From NCBI GenBank assembly GCA_027574665.1, contig CM050655.1:930001-994000 (forward strand): a stretch of 64,000 nucleotides of DNA, given 5' to 3'. This DNA comes from Rhynochetos jubatus (Eukaryota > Chordata > Aves > Eurypygiformes > Rhynochetidae). Positions 11,475 to 24,190 of the stretch are shown here, piece by piece. Position numbers and translations under genes: made by a program. The notes under the pieces are model-generated. The model ran no database searches. It was given only the letters and a program-made list of their open reading frames with translations, and was not told where the DNA came from. Numbering within the stretch: position 1 is the first letter of the stretch; every line of letters starts with the position of its first letter.

Positions 11475-11485
11475 CTTCTCTGTCC
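11475..11485. other. Junction between satellite subfamilies I and II
   Basis: Within one monomer the sequence is subfamily I up to CCACAGGGTCACCTTCTC (hairpin at 11,334-11,360 still perfect), then changes to the subfamily II states GTCCTAACAGG and GAATGCGCGG. All later monomers have the subfamily II hairpin. The register is kept: the next anchor lies a normal 472 bp on. This is what homologous unequal exchange between two subfamilies would leave, rather than end joining. Confidence 0.8.
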
Positions 11486-12011
11486 TAACAGGCTCGGAGA
11501 GGCTCGAATGCGCGGCTCGTTGAAGCGTCTGCCCGAACAGGGACATCTGAAGCAGCACTGTAATGCGACCAAACAGAAAGAGTTAGGAGAGAATTTCTTG
11601 TCCCTTCTTGCTGCGCCTTTGCAGAGCACTGCGTGCCAGAGCAGCCGGATCGCTGTGTTGCTTGCAATCTCCAGTTCCAACAGTGCCACAGTTCCTCGGC
11701 AACAGAAAGAGCTAGGAAGGAATTGCTTGCGCTGATTTCTCTCGCTGTGCTCTAGCAGTTCGTTCCCTTTTCGGCAGAGCGCGGGACCGCTTGCAAAGCT
11801 TAGAAACAAACCTCTCCCTTTTCCTCCAAAAGGGAAAGAGCTACGAGGGAATTTCTTAGCGAAACCTTGTTTGTTTTGGCAGAGCACTGCATGCCTCTTA
11901 AGACAGAGCTCTGAATCCCCGGGAAAGTCGAAATCCAGCGGGACACCTTCTCTGTGCTAACAGGCTCGGAGAGGCTCGAATGCGCGGCTCGTTGAAGCGT
12001 CTGCCCGAACA

Positions 12012-12013
12012 CG
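12012..12013 (+). repeat. 3-bp-deletion monomer haplotype (first of 11)
   Basis: The monomer reads GAACACGATCTAAAG where others have GAACACGGACATCT, a net loss of 3 bp. The same deletion follows positions 12012, 13425, 22862, 26163, 35128, 38429, 42674, 48808, 51638, 60131 and 63432. Eight of the eleven also carry GAATCCCCGGG and CCAGCGGGACACC, and most of those carry TTCCCACAG. So this is one monomer lineage copied around the array. The copies at 13,425, 60,131 and 63,432 have GTATCCCC instead and look recombinant. Confidence 0.85.
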
Positions 12014-15000
12014 ATCTAAAGCAGCACTGTAATGCGACCAAACAGAAAGAGTTAGGAGACAATTTCTTGTCCCTTCTTGCTGCGCCTTTGCAGAGCACTG
12101 CGTGCCAGAGCAGCCGGATCGCTGTCTTGCTTGCAATCTCCAGTTCCAACAGTGCCACAGTTCCTCGGCAACAGAAAGAGCTAGGAAGCAATTGCTTGCG
12201 CTGATTTCTCTCGCTGTGCTCTAGCAGTTCGTTCCCTTTTCGGCAGAGCGCGGGACCGCTTGCAAAGCTTAGAAACAAACCTCTCCCTTTTCCTCCAAAA
12301 GGGAAAGAGCTACGAGAGAATTTCTTAGGGAAACCTTGTTTGTTTTGGCAGAGCACTGCATGCCTCTTAAGACAGAGCTCTGGATCCCCGGGAAAGTCGA
12401 AATCCAGGGGGACACCTTCTCTGTCCTAACAGGCTCGGAGAGGCTCGAATGCGCGGCTCGTTGAAGCGTCTGCCCGAACACGGACATCTGAAGCAGCACT
12501 GTAATGCGACCAAACAGAAAGAGTTAGGAGAGAATTTCTTGTCCCTTCTTGCTGCGCCTTTGCAGAGCACTGCGTGCCAGAGCAGCCGGATCGCTCTGTT
12601 GCTTGCAATCTCCAGTTCCAACAGTGCCACAGTTCCTCGGCAACAGAAAGAGCTAGGAAGCAATTGCTTACGCTGATTTCTCTCGCTGTGCTCTAGCAGT
12701 TCGTTCCCTTTTCGGCAGAGCGCGGGACCGCTTGCAAAGCTTAGAAACAAACCTCTCCCTTTTCCTCCAAAAGGGAAAGAGCTACGAGAGAATTTCTTAG
12801 GGAAACCTTGTTTGTTTTGGCAGAGCACTGCATGCCTCTTAAGACAGAGCTCTGTATCCCCGGGAAAGTCGAAATCCAGGGGGACACCTTCTCTGTCCTA
12901 ACTGGCTCGGAGAGGCTCGAATGCGCGGCTCGTTGAAGCGTCTGCCCGAACACGGACATCTGAAGCAGCACTGTAATGCGACCAAACAGAAAGAGTTAGG
13001 AGGGAATTTCTTGTCCCTTCTTGCTGCGCCTTTGCAGAGCACTGCGTGCCAGAGCAGCCGGATCGCTGTGTTGCTTGCAATCTCCAGTTCCAACAGTGCC
13101 ACAGTTCCTCGGCAACAGAAAGAGCTAGGAAGCAATTGCTTGCGCTGATTTCTCTCGCTGTGCTCTAGCAGTTCGTTCCCTTTTCGGCAGAGCGCGGGAC
13201 CGCTTGCAAAGCTTAGAAACAAACCTCTCCCTTTTCCTCCAAAAGGGAAAGAGCTACGAGGGAATTTCTTAGGGAAACCTTGATTGTTTTGGCAGAGCAC
13301 TGCATGCCTCTTAAGACAGAGCTCTGTATCCCCGGGAAAGTCGAAATCCAGGGGGACACCTTCTCTGTGCTAACTGGCTCGGAGAGGCTCGAATGCGCGG
13401 CTCGTTGAAGCGTCTGCCCGAACACGATCTAAAGCAGCACTGTAATGCGACCAAACAGAAAGAGTTAGGAGGGAATTTCTTGTCCCTTCTTGCTGCGCCT
13501 TTGCAGAGCACTGCGTGCCAGAGCAGCCGGATCGCTGTGTTGCTTGCAATCTCCAGTTCCAACAGTGCCACAGTTCCTCGGCAACAGAAAGAGCTAGGAA
13601 GGAATTGCTTGCGCTGATTTCTCTCGCTGTGCTCTAGCAGTTCGTTCCCTTTTCGGCAGAGCGCGGGACCGCTTGCAAAGCTTAGAAACAAACCTCTCCC
13701 TTTTCCTCCAAAAGGGAAAGAGCTACGAGAGAATTTCTTAGCGAAATCTCGTTTGTTTTGGCAGAGCACTGCATGCCTCTTAAGACAGAGCTCTGGATCC
13801 CCGGGAAAGTCGAAATCCAGGGGGACACCTTCTCTGTCCTAACAGGCTCGGAGAGGCTCGAATGCGCGGCTCGTTGAAGCGTCTGCCCGAACACGGACAT
13901 CTGAAGCAGCACTGTAATGCGACCAAACAGAAAGAGTTAGGAGAGAATTTCTTGTCCCTTCTTGCTGCGCCTTTGCAGAGCACTGCGTGCCAGAGCAGCC
14001 GGATCGCTGTGTCGCTTGCAATCTCCAGTTCCAACAGTGCCACAGTTCCTCGGCAACAGAAAGAGCTAGGAAGCAATTGCTTGCGCTGTTTTCTCTCGCT
14101 GTGCTCTAGCAGTTCGTTCCCTTTTCGGCAGAGCGCGGGACCGCTTGCAAAGCTTAGAAACAAACCTCTCCCTTTTCCTCCAAAAGGGAAAGAGCTACGA
14201 GAGTATTTCTTAGCGAAATCTCGTTTGTTTTGGCAGAGCACTGCATGCCTCTTAAGACAGAGCTCTGTATCCCCGGGAAAGTCGAAATCCAGGGGGACAC
14301 CTTCTCTGTCCTAACAGGCTCGGAGAGGCTCGAATGCGCGGCTCGTTGAAGCGTCTGCCCGAACACGGACATCTGAAGCAGCACTGTAATGCGACCAAAC
14401 AGAAAGAGTTAGGAGAGAATTTCTTGTCCCTTCTTGCTGCGCCTTTGCAGAGCACTGCGTGCCAGAGCAGCCGGATCGCTGTCTTGCTTGCAATCTCCAG
14501 TTCCAACAGTGCCACAGTTCCTCGGCAACAGAAAGAGCTAGGAAGCAATTGCTTGCGCTGATTTCTCTCGCTGTGCTCTAGCAGTTCGTTCCCTTTTCGG
14601 CAGAGCGCGGGACAGCTTGCAAAGCTTAGAAACAAACCTCTCCCTTTTCCTCCAAAAGGGAAAGAGCTACGAGGGAATTTCTTAGCGAAACCTTGTTTGT
14701 TTTGGCAGGGCACTGCATGCCTCTTAAGACAGAGCTCTGTATCCCCGGGAAAGTCGAAATCCAGGGGGACACCTTCTCTGTCCTAACAGGCTCGGAGAGG
14801 CTCGAATGCGCGGCTCGTTGAAGCGTCTGCCCGAACACGGACATCTGAAGCAGCACTGTAATGCGACCAAACAGAAAGAGTTAGGAGAGAATTTCTTGTC
14901 CCTTCTTGCTGCGCCTTTGCAGAGCACTGCGTGCCAGAGCAGCCGGATCGCTGTCTTGCTTGCAATCTCCAGTTCCAACAGTGCCACAGTTCCTCGGCAA

Positions 15001-17102
15001 CAGAAAGAGCTAGGAAGCAATTGCTTGCGCTGTTTTCTCTCGCTGTGCTCTAGCAGTTCGTTCCCTTTTCGGCAGAGCGCGGGACCGCTTGCAAAGCTTA
15101 GAAACAAACCTCTCCCTTTTCCTCCAAAAGGGAAAGAGCTACGAGAGAATTTCTTAGCGAAATCTCGTTTGTTTTGGCAGAGCACTGCATGCCTCTTAAG
15201 ACAGAGCTCTGTATCCCCGGGAAAGTCGAAATCCAGGGGGACACCTTCTCTGTCCTAACAGGCTCGGAGAGGCTCGAATGCGCGGCTCGTTGAAGCGTCT
15301 GCCCGAACACGGACATCTGAAGCAGCACTGTAATGCGACCAAACAGAAAGAGTTAGGAGAGAATTTCTTGTCCCTTCTTGCTGCGCCTTTGCAGAGCACT
15401 GCGTGCCAGAGCAGCCGGATCGCTGTGTTGCTTGCAATCTCCAGTTCCAACAGTGCCACAGTTCCTCGGCAACAGAAAGAGCTAGGAAGCAATTGCTTGC
15501 GCTGTTTTCTCTCGCTGTGCTCTAGCAGTTCGTTCCCTTTTCGGCAGAGCGCGGGACCGCTTGCAAAGCTTAGAAACAAACCTCTCCCTTTTCCTCCAAA
15601 AGGGAAAGAGCTACGAGGGAATTTCTTAGGGAAACCTTGATTGTTTTGGCAGAGCACTGCATGCCTCTTAAGACAGAGCTCTGTATCCCCGGGAAAGTCG
15701 AAATCCAGGGGGACACCTTCTCTGTCCTAACTGGCTCGGAGAGGCTCGAATGCGCGGCTCGTTGAAGCGTCTGCCCGAACAGGGACATCTGAAGCAGCAC
15801 TGTAATGCGACCAAACAGAAAGAGTTAGGAGACAATTTCTTGTCCCTTCTTGCTGCGCCTTTGCAGAGCACTGCGTGCCAGAGCAGCCGGATCGCTGTGT
15901 TGCTTGCAATCTCCAGTTCCAACAGTGCCACAGTTCCTCGGCAACAGAAAGAGCTAGGAAGGAATTGCTTGCGCTGATTTCTCTCGCTGTGCTCTAGCAG
16001 TTCGTTCCCTTTTCGGCAGAGCGCGGGACCGCTTGCAAAGCTTAGAAACAAACCTCTCCCTTTTCCTCCAAAAGGGAAAGAGCTACGAGAGAATTTCTTA
16101 GGGAAACCTTTATTGTTTTGGCAGAGCACTGCATGCCTCTTAAGACAGAGCTCTGTATCCCCGGGAAAGTCGAAATCCAGGGGGACACCTTCTCTGTGCT
16201 AACAGGCTCGGAGAGGCTCGAATGCGCGGCTCGTTGAAGCGTCTGCCCGAACACGGACATCTGAAGCAGCACTGTAATGCGACCAAACAGAAAGAGTTAG
16301 GAGAGAATTTCTTGTCCCTTCTTGCTGCGCCTTTGCAGAGCACTGTGTGCCAGAGCAGTCGGATCGCTGTGTTGCTTGCAATCTCCAGTTCCAACAGTGC
16401 CACAGTTCCTCGGCAACAGAAAGAGCTAGGAAGGAATTGCTTGCGCTGATTTCTCTCGCTGTGCTCTAGCAGTTCGTTCCCTTTTCGGCAGAGCGCGGGA
16501 CCGCTTGCAAAGCTTAGAAACAAACCTCTCCCTTTTCCTCCAAAAGGGAAAGAGCTACGAGGGAATTTCTTAGCGAAACCTTGTTTGTTTTGGCAGGGCA
16601 CTGCATGCCTCTTAAGACAGAGCTCTGTATCCCCGGGAAAGTCGAAATCCAGGGGGACACCTTCTCTGTCCTAACAGGCTCGGAGAGGCTCGAATGCGCG
16701 GCTCGTTGAAGCGTCTGCCCGAACACGGACATCTGAAGCAGCACTGTAATGCGACCAAACAGAAAGAGTTAGGAGAGAATTTCTTGTCCCTTCTTGCTGC
16801 GCCTTTGCAGAGCACTGCGTGCCAGAGCAGCCGGATCGCTGTCTTGCTTGCAATCTCCAGTTCCAACAGTGCCACAGTTCCTCGGCAACAGAAAGAGCTA
16901 GGAAGCAATTGCTTGCGCTGATTTCTCTCGCTGTGCTCTAGCAGTTCGTTCCCTTTTCGGCAGAGCGCGGGACAGCTTGCAAAGCTTAGAAACAAACCTC
17001 TCCCTTTTCCTCCAAAAGGGAAAGAGCTACGAGGGAATTTCTTAGCGAAACCTTGTTTGTTTTGGCAGAGCACTGCATGCCTCTTAAGACAGAGCTCTGG
17101 AT

Positions 17103-17119
17103 CAGTGGGCAAGTCGAAA
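17103..17119 (-). promoter_or_regulatory. Broken form of the box element (first of 46)
   Basis: The plus strand reads CAGTGGGCAAGTCGAAA where other monomers have CCCCGGGAAAGTCGAAA: four substitutions in 7 bp and none in the rest of the element. Three of the four CGGG bases are lost. Starts of all 46 copies: 17103, 17575, 18519, 19463, 20407, 21351, 22295, 23708, 24180, 24652, 25596, 27481, 28425, 28897, 29369, 29841, 30785, 31729, 32673, 33617, 34561, 35974, 36446, 36918, 37862, 39747, 40691, 41163, 42107, 44464, 45880, 47769, 49182, 50599, 52012, 52484, 53428, 53900, 54372, 55788, 56260, 56732, 57204, 57676, 58148, 61449. None occurs before 17.1 kb. Confidence 0.85.
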
Positions 17120-17315
17120 TCCAGGGGGACACCTTCTCTGTCCTAACTGGCTCGGAGAGGCTCGAATGCGCGGCTCGTTGAAGCGTCTGCCCGAACACGG
17201 ACATCTAAAGCAGCACTGTAATGCGACCAAACAGGAAGAGTTAGGAGAGAATTTCTTGTCCCTCCTTGCTGCGCCTTTGCAGAGCACTGCGTGCCAGAGC
17301 AGCCGGATCGCTGTC

Positions 17316-19279
17316 TTGCTTGCAATCTCCAGTTCCAACAGTGCCACAGTTCCTCGGCAACAGAAAGAGCTAGGAAGCAATTGCTTGCGCTGATTTCTCT
17401 CGCTGTGCTCTAGCAGTTCGTTCCCTTTTCGGCAGAGCGCGGGACCGCTTGCAAAGCTTAGAAACAAACCTCTCCCTTTTCCTCCAAAAGGGAAAGAGCT
17501 ACGAGGGAATTTCTTAGCGAAACCTTGTTTGTTTTGGCAGGGCACTGCATGCCTCTTAAGACAGAGCTCTGGATCAGTGGGCAAGTCGAAATCCAGGGGG
17601 ACACCTTCTCTGTCCTAACTGGCTCGGAGAGGCTCGAATGCGCGGCTCGTTGAAGCGTCTGCCCGAACACGGACATCTAAAGCAGCACTGTAATGCGACC
17701 AAACAGGAAGAGTTAGGAGAGAATTTCTTGTCCCTCCTTGCTGCGCCTTTGCAGAGCACTGCGTGCCAGAGCAGCCGGATCGCTGTCTTGCTTGCAATCT
17801 CCAGTTCCAACAGTGCCACAGTTCCTCGGCAACAGAAAGAGCTAGGAAGCAATTGCTTGCGCTGATTTCTCTCGCTGTGCTCTAGCAGTTCGTTCCCTTT
17901 TCGGCAGAGCGCGGGACCGCTTGCAAAGCTTAGAAACAAACCTCTCCCTTTTCCTCCAAAAGGGAAAGAGCTACGAGAGAATTTCTTAGGGAAACCTTGT
18001 TTGTTTTGGCAGAGCACTGCATGCCTCTTAAGACAGAGCTCTGTATCCCCGGGAAAGTCGAAATCCAGGGGGACACCTTCTCTGTGCTAACAGGCTCGGA
18101 GAGGCTCGAATGCGCGGCTCGTTGAAGCGTCTGCCCGAACACGGACATCTGAAGCAGCACTGTAATGCGACCAAACAGAAAGAGTTAGGAGACAATTTCT
18201 TGTCCCTTCTTGCTGCGCCTTTGCAGAGCACTGCGTGCCAGAGCAGCCGGATCGCTGTCTTGCTTGCAATCTCCAGTTCCAACAGTGCCACAGTTCCTCG
18301 GCAACAGAAAGAGCTAGGAAGGAATTGCTTGCGCTGATTTCTCTCGCTGTGCTCTAGCAGTTCGTTCCCTTTTCGGCAGAGCGCGGGACCGCTTGCAAAG
18401 CTTAGAAACAAACCTCTCCCTTTTCCTCCAAAAGGGAAAGAGCTACGAGAGAATTTCTTAGGGAAACCTTGTTTGTTTTGGCAGAGCACTGCATGCCTCT
18501 TAAGACAGAGCTCTGGATCAGTGGGCAAGTCGAAATCCAGGGGGACACCTTCTCTGTCCTAACTGGCTCGGAGAGGCTCGAATGCGCGGCTCGTTGAAGC
18601 GTCTGCCCGAACACGGACATCTGAAGCAGCACTGTAATGCGACCAAACAGAAAGAGTTAGGAGAGAATTTCTTGTCCCTTCTTGCTGCGCCTTTGCAGAG
18701 CACTGCGTGCCAGAGCAGCCGGATCGCTGTGTTGCTTGCAATCTCCAGTTCCAACAGTGCCACAGTTCCTCGGCAACAGAAAGAGCTAGGAAGGAATTGC
18801 TTGCGCTGATTTCTCTCGCTGTGCTCTAGCAGTTCGTTCCCTTTTCGGCAGAGCGCGGGACCGCTTGCAAAGCTTAGAAACAAACCTCTCCCTTTTCCTC
18901 CAAAAGGGAAAGAGCTACGAGGGAATTCCTTAGCGAAACCTTGATTGTTTTGGCAGAGCACTGCATGCCTCTTAAGACAGAGCTCTGTATCCCCGGGAAA
19001 GTCGAAATCCAGGGGGACACCTTCTCTGTGCTAACAGGCTCGGAGAGGCTCGAATGCGCGGCTCGTTGAAGCGTCTGCCCGAACACGGACATCTGAAGCA
19101 GCACTGTAATGCGACCAAACAGAAAGAGTTAGGAGAGAATTTCTTGTCCCTTCTTGCTGCGCCTTTGCAGAGCACTGCGTGCCAGAGCAGCCGGATCGCT
19201 GTCTTGCTTGCAATCTCCAGTTCCAACAGTGCCACAGTTCCTCGGCAACAGAAAGAGCTAGGAAGCAATTGCTTGCGCT
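17316..19279 (+). repeat. Nested 6-monomer-offset duplication in subfamily II, left part
   Basis: This stretch of 1,964 bp matches 20,148-22,111 at an offset of 2,832 bp (6 monomers), with no difference found. It is bounded by C at 17315 against G at 20147, and by G at 19280 against C at 22112. It includes the EcoRI-creating GGAATTCC change at 18,925 and 21,757. It lies inside the 12,266-bp block and is copied with it, so it is the older event. Confidence 0.8.
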
Positions 19280-20147
19280 GATTTCTCTCGCTGTGCTCTA
19301 GCAGTTCGTTCCCTTTTCGGCAGAGCGCGGGACAGCTTGCAAAGCTTAGAAACAAACCTCTCCCTTTTCCTCCAAAAGGGAAAGAGCTACGAGGGAATTT
19401 CTTAGCGAAACCTTGTTTGTTTTGGCAGAGCACTGCATGCCTCTTAAGACAGAGCTCTGGATCAGTGGGCAAGTCGAAATCCAGGGGGACACCTTCTCTG
19501 TCCTAACTGGCTCGGAGAGGCTCGAATGCGCGGCTCGTTGAAGCGTCTGCCCGAACACGGACATCTAAAGCAGCACTGTAATGCGACCAAACAGGAAGAG
19601 TTAGGAGAGAATTTCTTGTCCCTCCTTGCTGCGCCTTTGCAGAGCACTGCGTGCCAGAGCAGCCGGATCGCTGTCTTGCTTGCAATCTCCAGTTCCAACA
19701 GTGCCACAGTTCCTCGGCAACAGAAAGAGCTAGGAAGCAATTGCTTGCGCTGTTTTCTCTCGCTGTGCTCTAGCAGTTCGTTCCCTTTTCGGCAGAGCGC
19801 GGGACCGCTTGCAAAGCTTAGAAACAAACCTCTCCCTTTTCCTCCAAAAGGGAAAGAGCTACGAGAGAATTTCTTAGGGAAACCTTGATTGTTTTGGCAG
19901 AGCACTGCATGCCTCTTAAGACAGAGCTCTGTATCCCCGGGAAAGTCGAAATCCAGGGGGACACCTTCTCTGTCCTAACAGGCTCGGAGAGGCTCGAATG
20001 CGCGGCTCGTTGAAGCGTCTGCCCGAACACGGACATCTGAAGCAGCACTGTAATGCGACCAAACAGAAAGAGTTAGGAGAGAATTTCTTGTCCCTTCTTG
20101 CTGCGCCTTTGCAGAGCACTGCGTGCCAGAGCAGCCGGATCGCTGTG

Positions 20148-22111
20148 TTGCTTGCAATCTCCAGTTCCAACAGTGCCACAGTTCCTCGGCAACAGAAAGA
20201 GCTAGGAAGCAATTGCTTGCGCTGATTTCTCTCGCTGTGCTCTAGCAGTTCGTTCCCTTTTCGGCAGAGCGCGGGACCGCTTGCAAAGCTTAGAAACAAA
20301 CCTCTCCCTTTTCCTCCAAAAGGGAAAGAGCTACGAGGGAATTTCTTAGCGAAACCTTGTTTGTTTTGGCAGGGCACTGCATGCCTCTTAAGACAGAGCT
20401 CTGGATCAGTGGGCAAGTCGAAATCCAGGGGGACACCTTCTCTGTCCTAACTGGCTCGGAGAGGCTCGAATGCGCGGCTCGTTGAAGCGTCTGCCCGAAC
20501 ACGGACATCTAAAGCAGCACTGTAATGCGACCAAACAGGAAGAGTTAGGAGAGAATTTCTTGTCCCTCCTTGCTGCGCCTTTGCAGAGCACTGCGTGCCA
20601 GAGCAGCCGGATCGCTGTCTTGCTTGCAATCTCCAGTTCCAACAGTGCCACAGTTCCTCGGCAACAGAAAGAGCTAGGAAGCAATTGCTTGCGCTGATTT
20701 CTCTCGCTGTGCTCTAGCAGTTCGTTCCCTTTTCGGCAGAGCGCGGGACCGCTTGCAAAGCTTAGAAACAAACCTCTCCCTTTTCCTCCAAAAGGGAAAG
20801 AGCTACGAGAGAATTTCTTAGGGAAACCTTGTTTGTTTTGGCAGAGCACTGCATGCCTCTTAAGACAGAGCTCTGTATCCCCGGGAAAGTCGAAATCCAG
20901 GGGGACACCTTCTCTGTGCTAACAGGCTCGGAGAGGCTCGAATGCGCGGCTCGTTGAAGCGTCTGCCCGAACACGGACATCTGAAGCAGCACTGTAATGC
21001 GACCAAACAGAAAGAGTTAGGAGACAATTTCTTGTCCCTTCTTGCTGCGCCTTTGCAGAGCACTGCGTGCCAGAGCAGCCGGATCGCTGTCTTGCTTGCA
21101 ATCTCCAGTTCCAACAGTGCCACAGTTCCTCGGCAACAGAAAGAGCTAGGAAGGAATTGCTTGCGCTGATTTCTCTCGCTGTGCTCTAGCAGTTCGTTCC
21201 CTTTTCGGCAGAGCGCGGGACCGCTTGCAAAGCTTAGAAACAAACCTCTCCCTTTTCCTCCAAAAGGGAAAGAGCTACGAGAGAATTTCTTAGGGAAACC
21301 TTGTTTGTTTTGGCAGAGCACTGCATGCCTCTTAAGACAGAGCTCTGGATCAGTGGGCAAGTCGAAATCCAGGGGGACACCTTCTCTGTCCTAACTGGCT
21401 CGGAGAGGCTCGAATGCGCGGCTCGTTGAAGCGTCTGCCCGAACACGGACATCTGAAGCAGCACTGTAATGCGACCAAACAGAAAGAGTTAGGAGAGAAT
21501 TTCTTGTCCCTTCTTGCTGCGCCTTTGCAGAGCACTGCGTGCCAGAGCAGCCGGATCGCTGTGTTGCTTGCAATCTCCAGTTCCAACAGTGCCACAGTTC
21601 CTCGGCAACAGAAAGAGCTAGGAAGGAATTGCTTGCGCTGATTTCTCTCGCTGTGCTCTAGCAGTTCGTTCCCTTTTCGGCAGAGCGCGGGACCGCTTGC
21701 AAAGCTTAGAAACAAACCTCTCCCTTTTCCTCCAAAAGGGAAAGAGCTACGAGGGAATTCCTTAGCGAAACCTTGATTGTTTTGGCAGAGCACTGCATGC
21801 CTCTTAAGACAGAGCTCTGTATCCCCGGGAAAGTCGAAATCCAGGGGGACACCTTCTCTGTGCTAACAGGCTCGGAGAGGCTCGAATGCGCGGCTCGTTG
21901 AAGCGTCTGCCCGAACACGGACATCTGAAGCAGCACTGTAATGCGACCAAACAGAAAGAGTTAGGAGAGAATTTCTTGTCCCTTCTTGCTGCGCCTTTGC
22001 AGAGCACTGCGTGCCAGAGCAGCCGGATCGCTGTCTTGCTTGCAATCTCCAGTTCCAACAGTGCCACAGTTCCTCGGCAACAGAAAGAGCTAGGAAGCAA
22101 TTGCTTGCGCT
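20148..22111 (+). repeat. Nested 6-monomer-offset duplication in subfamily II, right part
   Basis: This is the partner of 17,316-19,279. The same pair appears again 12,266 bp downstream as part of the large duplication. Confidence 0.8.
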
Positions 22112-23660
22112 CTTTTCTCTCGCTGTGCTCTAGCAGTTCGTTCCCTTTTCGGCAGAGCGCGGGACAGCTTGCAAAGCTTAGAAACAAACCTCTCCCTTTT
22201 CCTCCAAAAGGGAAAGAGCTACGAGGGAATTTCTTAGCGAAACCTTGTTTGTTTTGGCAGGGCACTGCATGCCTCTTAAGACAGAGCTCTGGATCAGTGG
22301 GCAAGTCGAAATCCAGGGGGACACCTTATCTGTCCTAACTGGCTCGGAGAGGCTCGAATGCGCGGCTCGTTGAAGCGTCTGCCCGAACACGGACATCTAA
22401 AGCAGCACTGTAATGCGACCAAACAGGAAGAGTTAGGAGAGAATTTCTTGTCCCTCCTTGCTGCGCCTTTGCAGAGCACTGCGTGCCAGAGCAGCCGGAT
22501 CGCTGTCTTGCTTGCAATCTCCAGTTCCAACAGTGCCACAGTTCCTCGGCAACAGAAAGAGCTAGGAAGCAATTGCTTGCGCTGATTTCTCTCGCTGTGC
22601 TCTAGCAGTTCGTTCCCTTTTCGGCAGAGCGCGGGACCGCTTGCAAAGCTTAGAAACAAACCTCTCCCTTTTCCTCCAAAAGGGAAAGAGCTACGAGAGA
22701 ATTTCTTAGGGAAACCTTGTTTGTTTTGGCAGAGCACTGCATGCCTCTTAAGACAGAGCTCTGAATCCCCGGGAAAGTCGAAATCCAGCGGGACACCTTC
22801 TCTGTGCTAACAGGCTCGGAGAGGCTCGAATGCGCGGCTCGTTGAAGCGTCTGCCCGAACACGATCTAAAGCAGCACTGTAATGCGACCAAACAGAAAGA
22901 GTTAGGAGGGAATTTCTTGTCCCTTCTTGCTGCGCCTTTGCAGAGCACTGCGTGCCAGAGCAGCCGGATCGCTGTCTTGCTTGCAATCTCCAGTTCCCAC
23001 AGTGCCACAGTTCCTCGGCAACAGAAAGAGCTAGGAAGCAATTGCTTGCGCTGTTTTCTCTCGCTGTGCTCTAGCAGTTCGTTCCCTTTTCGGCAGAGCG
23101 CGGGACCGCTTGCAAAGCTTAGAAACAAACCTCTCCCTTTTCCTCCAAAAGGGAAAGAGCTACGAGGGAATTTCTTAGGGAAACCTTGATTGTTTTGGCA
23201 GAGCACTGCATGCCTCTTAAGACAGAGCTCTGTATCCCCGGGAAAGTCGAAATCCAGGGGGACACCTTCTCTGTCCTAACAGGCTCGGAGAGGCTCGAAT
23301 GCGCGGCTCGTTGAAGCGTCTGCCCGAACACGGACATCTGAAGCAGCACTGTAATGCGACCAAACAGAAAGAGTTAGGAGAGAATTTCTTGTCCCTTCTT
23401 GCTGCGCCTTTGCAGAGCACTGCGTGCCAGAGCAGCCGGATCGCTGTCTTGCTTGCAATCTCCAGTTCCCACAGTGCCACAGTTCCTCGGCAACAGAAAG
23501 AGCTAGGAAGCAATTGCTTGCGCTGTTTTCTCTCGCTGTGCTCTAGCAGTTCGTTCCCTTTTCGGCAGAGCGCGGGACCGCTTGCAAAGCTTAGAAACAA
23601 ACCTCTCCCTTTTCCTCCAAAAGGGAAAGAGCTACGAGAGAATTTCTTAGGGAAACCTTG
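20890..23660 (+). repeat. 7-monomer-offset (3,301 bp) block, left copy
   Basis: It matches 24,191-26,961 with only a few differences that I could find (for example GGAATTCC/GGAATTTC at 21,757/25,058 and ACAGGAAG/ACAGAAAG near 22,430/25,730). Both copies hold the 3-bp-deletion monomer (22,862 and 26,163), which makes the offset 7 x 472 - 3. Copies of this pair also lie near 33.2-39.2 kb through the large duplication, and a related block lies at 41.5-43.0 kb (offset 4,245 bp from 37.3 kb). Confidence 0.7.
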
Positions 23661-24190
23661 ATTGTTTTGGCAGAGCACTGCATGCCTCTTAAGACAGAGC
23701 TCTGGATCAGTGGGCAAGTCGAAATCCAGGGGGACACCTTCTCTGTCCTAACAGGCTCGGAGAGGCTCGAATGCGCGGCTCGTTGAAGCGTCTGCCCGAA
23801 CACGGACATCTGAAGCAGCACTGTAATGCGACCAAACAGAAAGAGTTAGGAGAGAATTTCTTGTCCCTTCTTGCTGCGCCTTTGCAGAGCACTGCGTGCC
23901 AGAGCAGCCGGATCGCTGTGTTGCTTGCAATCTCCAGTTCCAACAGTGCCACAGTTCCTCGGCAACAGAAAGAGCTAGGAAGCAATTGCTTGCGCTGATT
24001 TCTCTCGCTGTGCTCTAGCAGTTCGTTCCCTTTTCGGCAGAGCGCGGGACCGCTTGCAAAGCTTAGAAACAAACCTCTCCCTTTTCCTCCAAAAGGGAAA
24101 GAGCTACGAGGGAATTTCTTAGCGAAACCTTGTTTGTTTTGGCAGGGCACTGCATGCCTCTTAAGACAGAGCTCTGGATCAGTGGGCAAG

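Larger units (their letters stand above)
1..11479 (+). repeat. Satellite array, subfamily I (472-bp monomers)
   Basis: This stretch holds 24 head-to-tail monomers and the first part of a 25th. They are very uniform. Three diagnostic states set them apart from the rest of the window: AGGGAGAGAGC after the pyrimidine tract (a perfect hairpin), CCACAGGGTCACC after the box element, and GAAGGCGCGG. All monomers carry GGATCCCCGGG or a trivial variant (near 10,497 the preceding base differs). Variation between monomers is limited to a few recurrent sites, for example CTAAAG/CTGAAG, GACCAAAC/GAGCAAAC, GTGTTGC/GTGTCGC and TGCTCTAG/TGCTACAG. Three monomers have a 1-bp deletion. The array already runs at position 1, so its left edge lies outside the window. 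No gene is present: the open frames are the same short frames repeated in every monomer. Confidence 0.97.
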
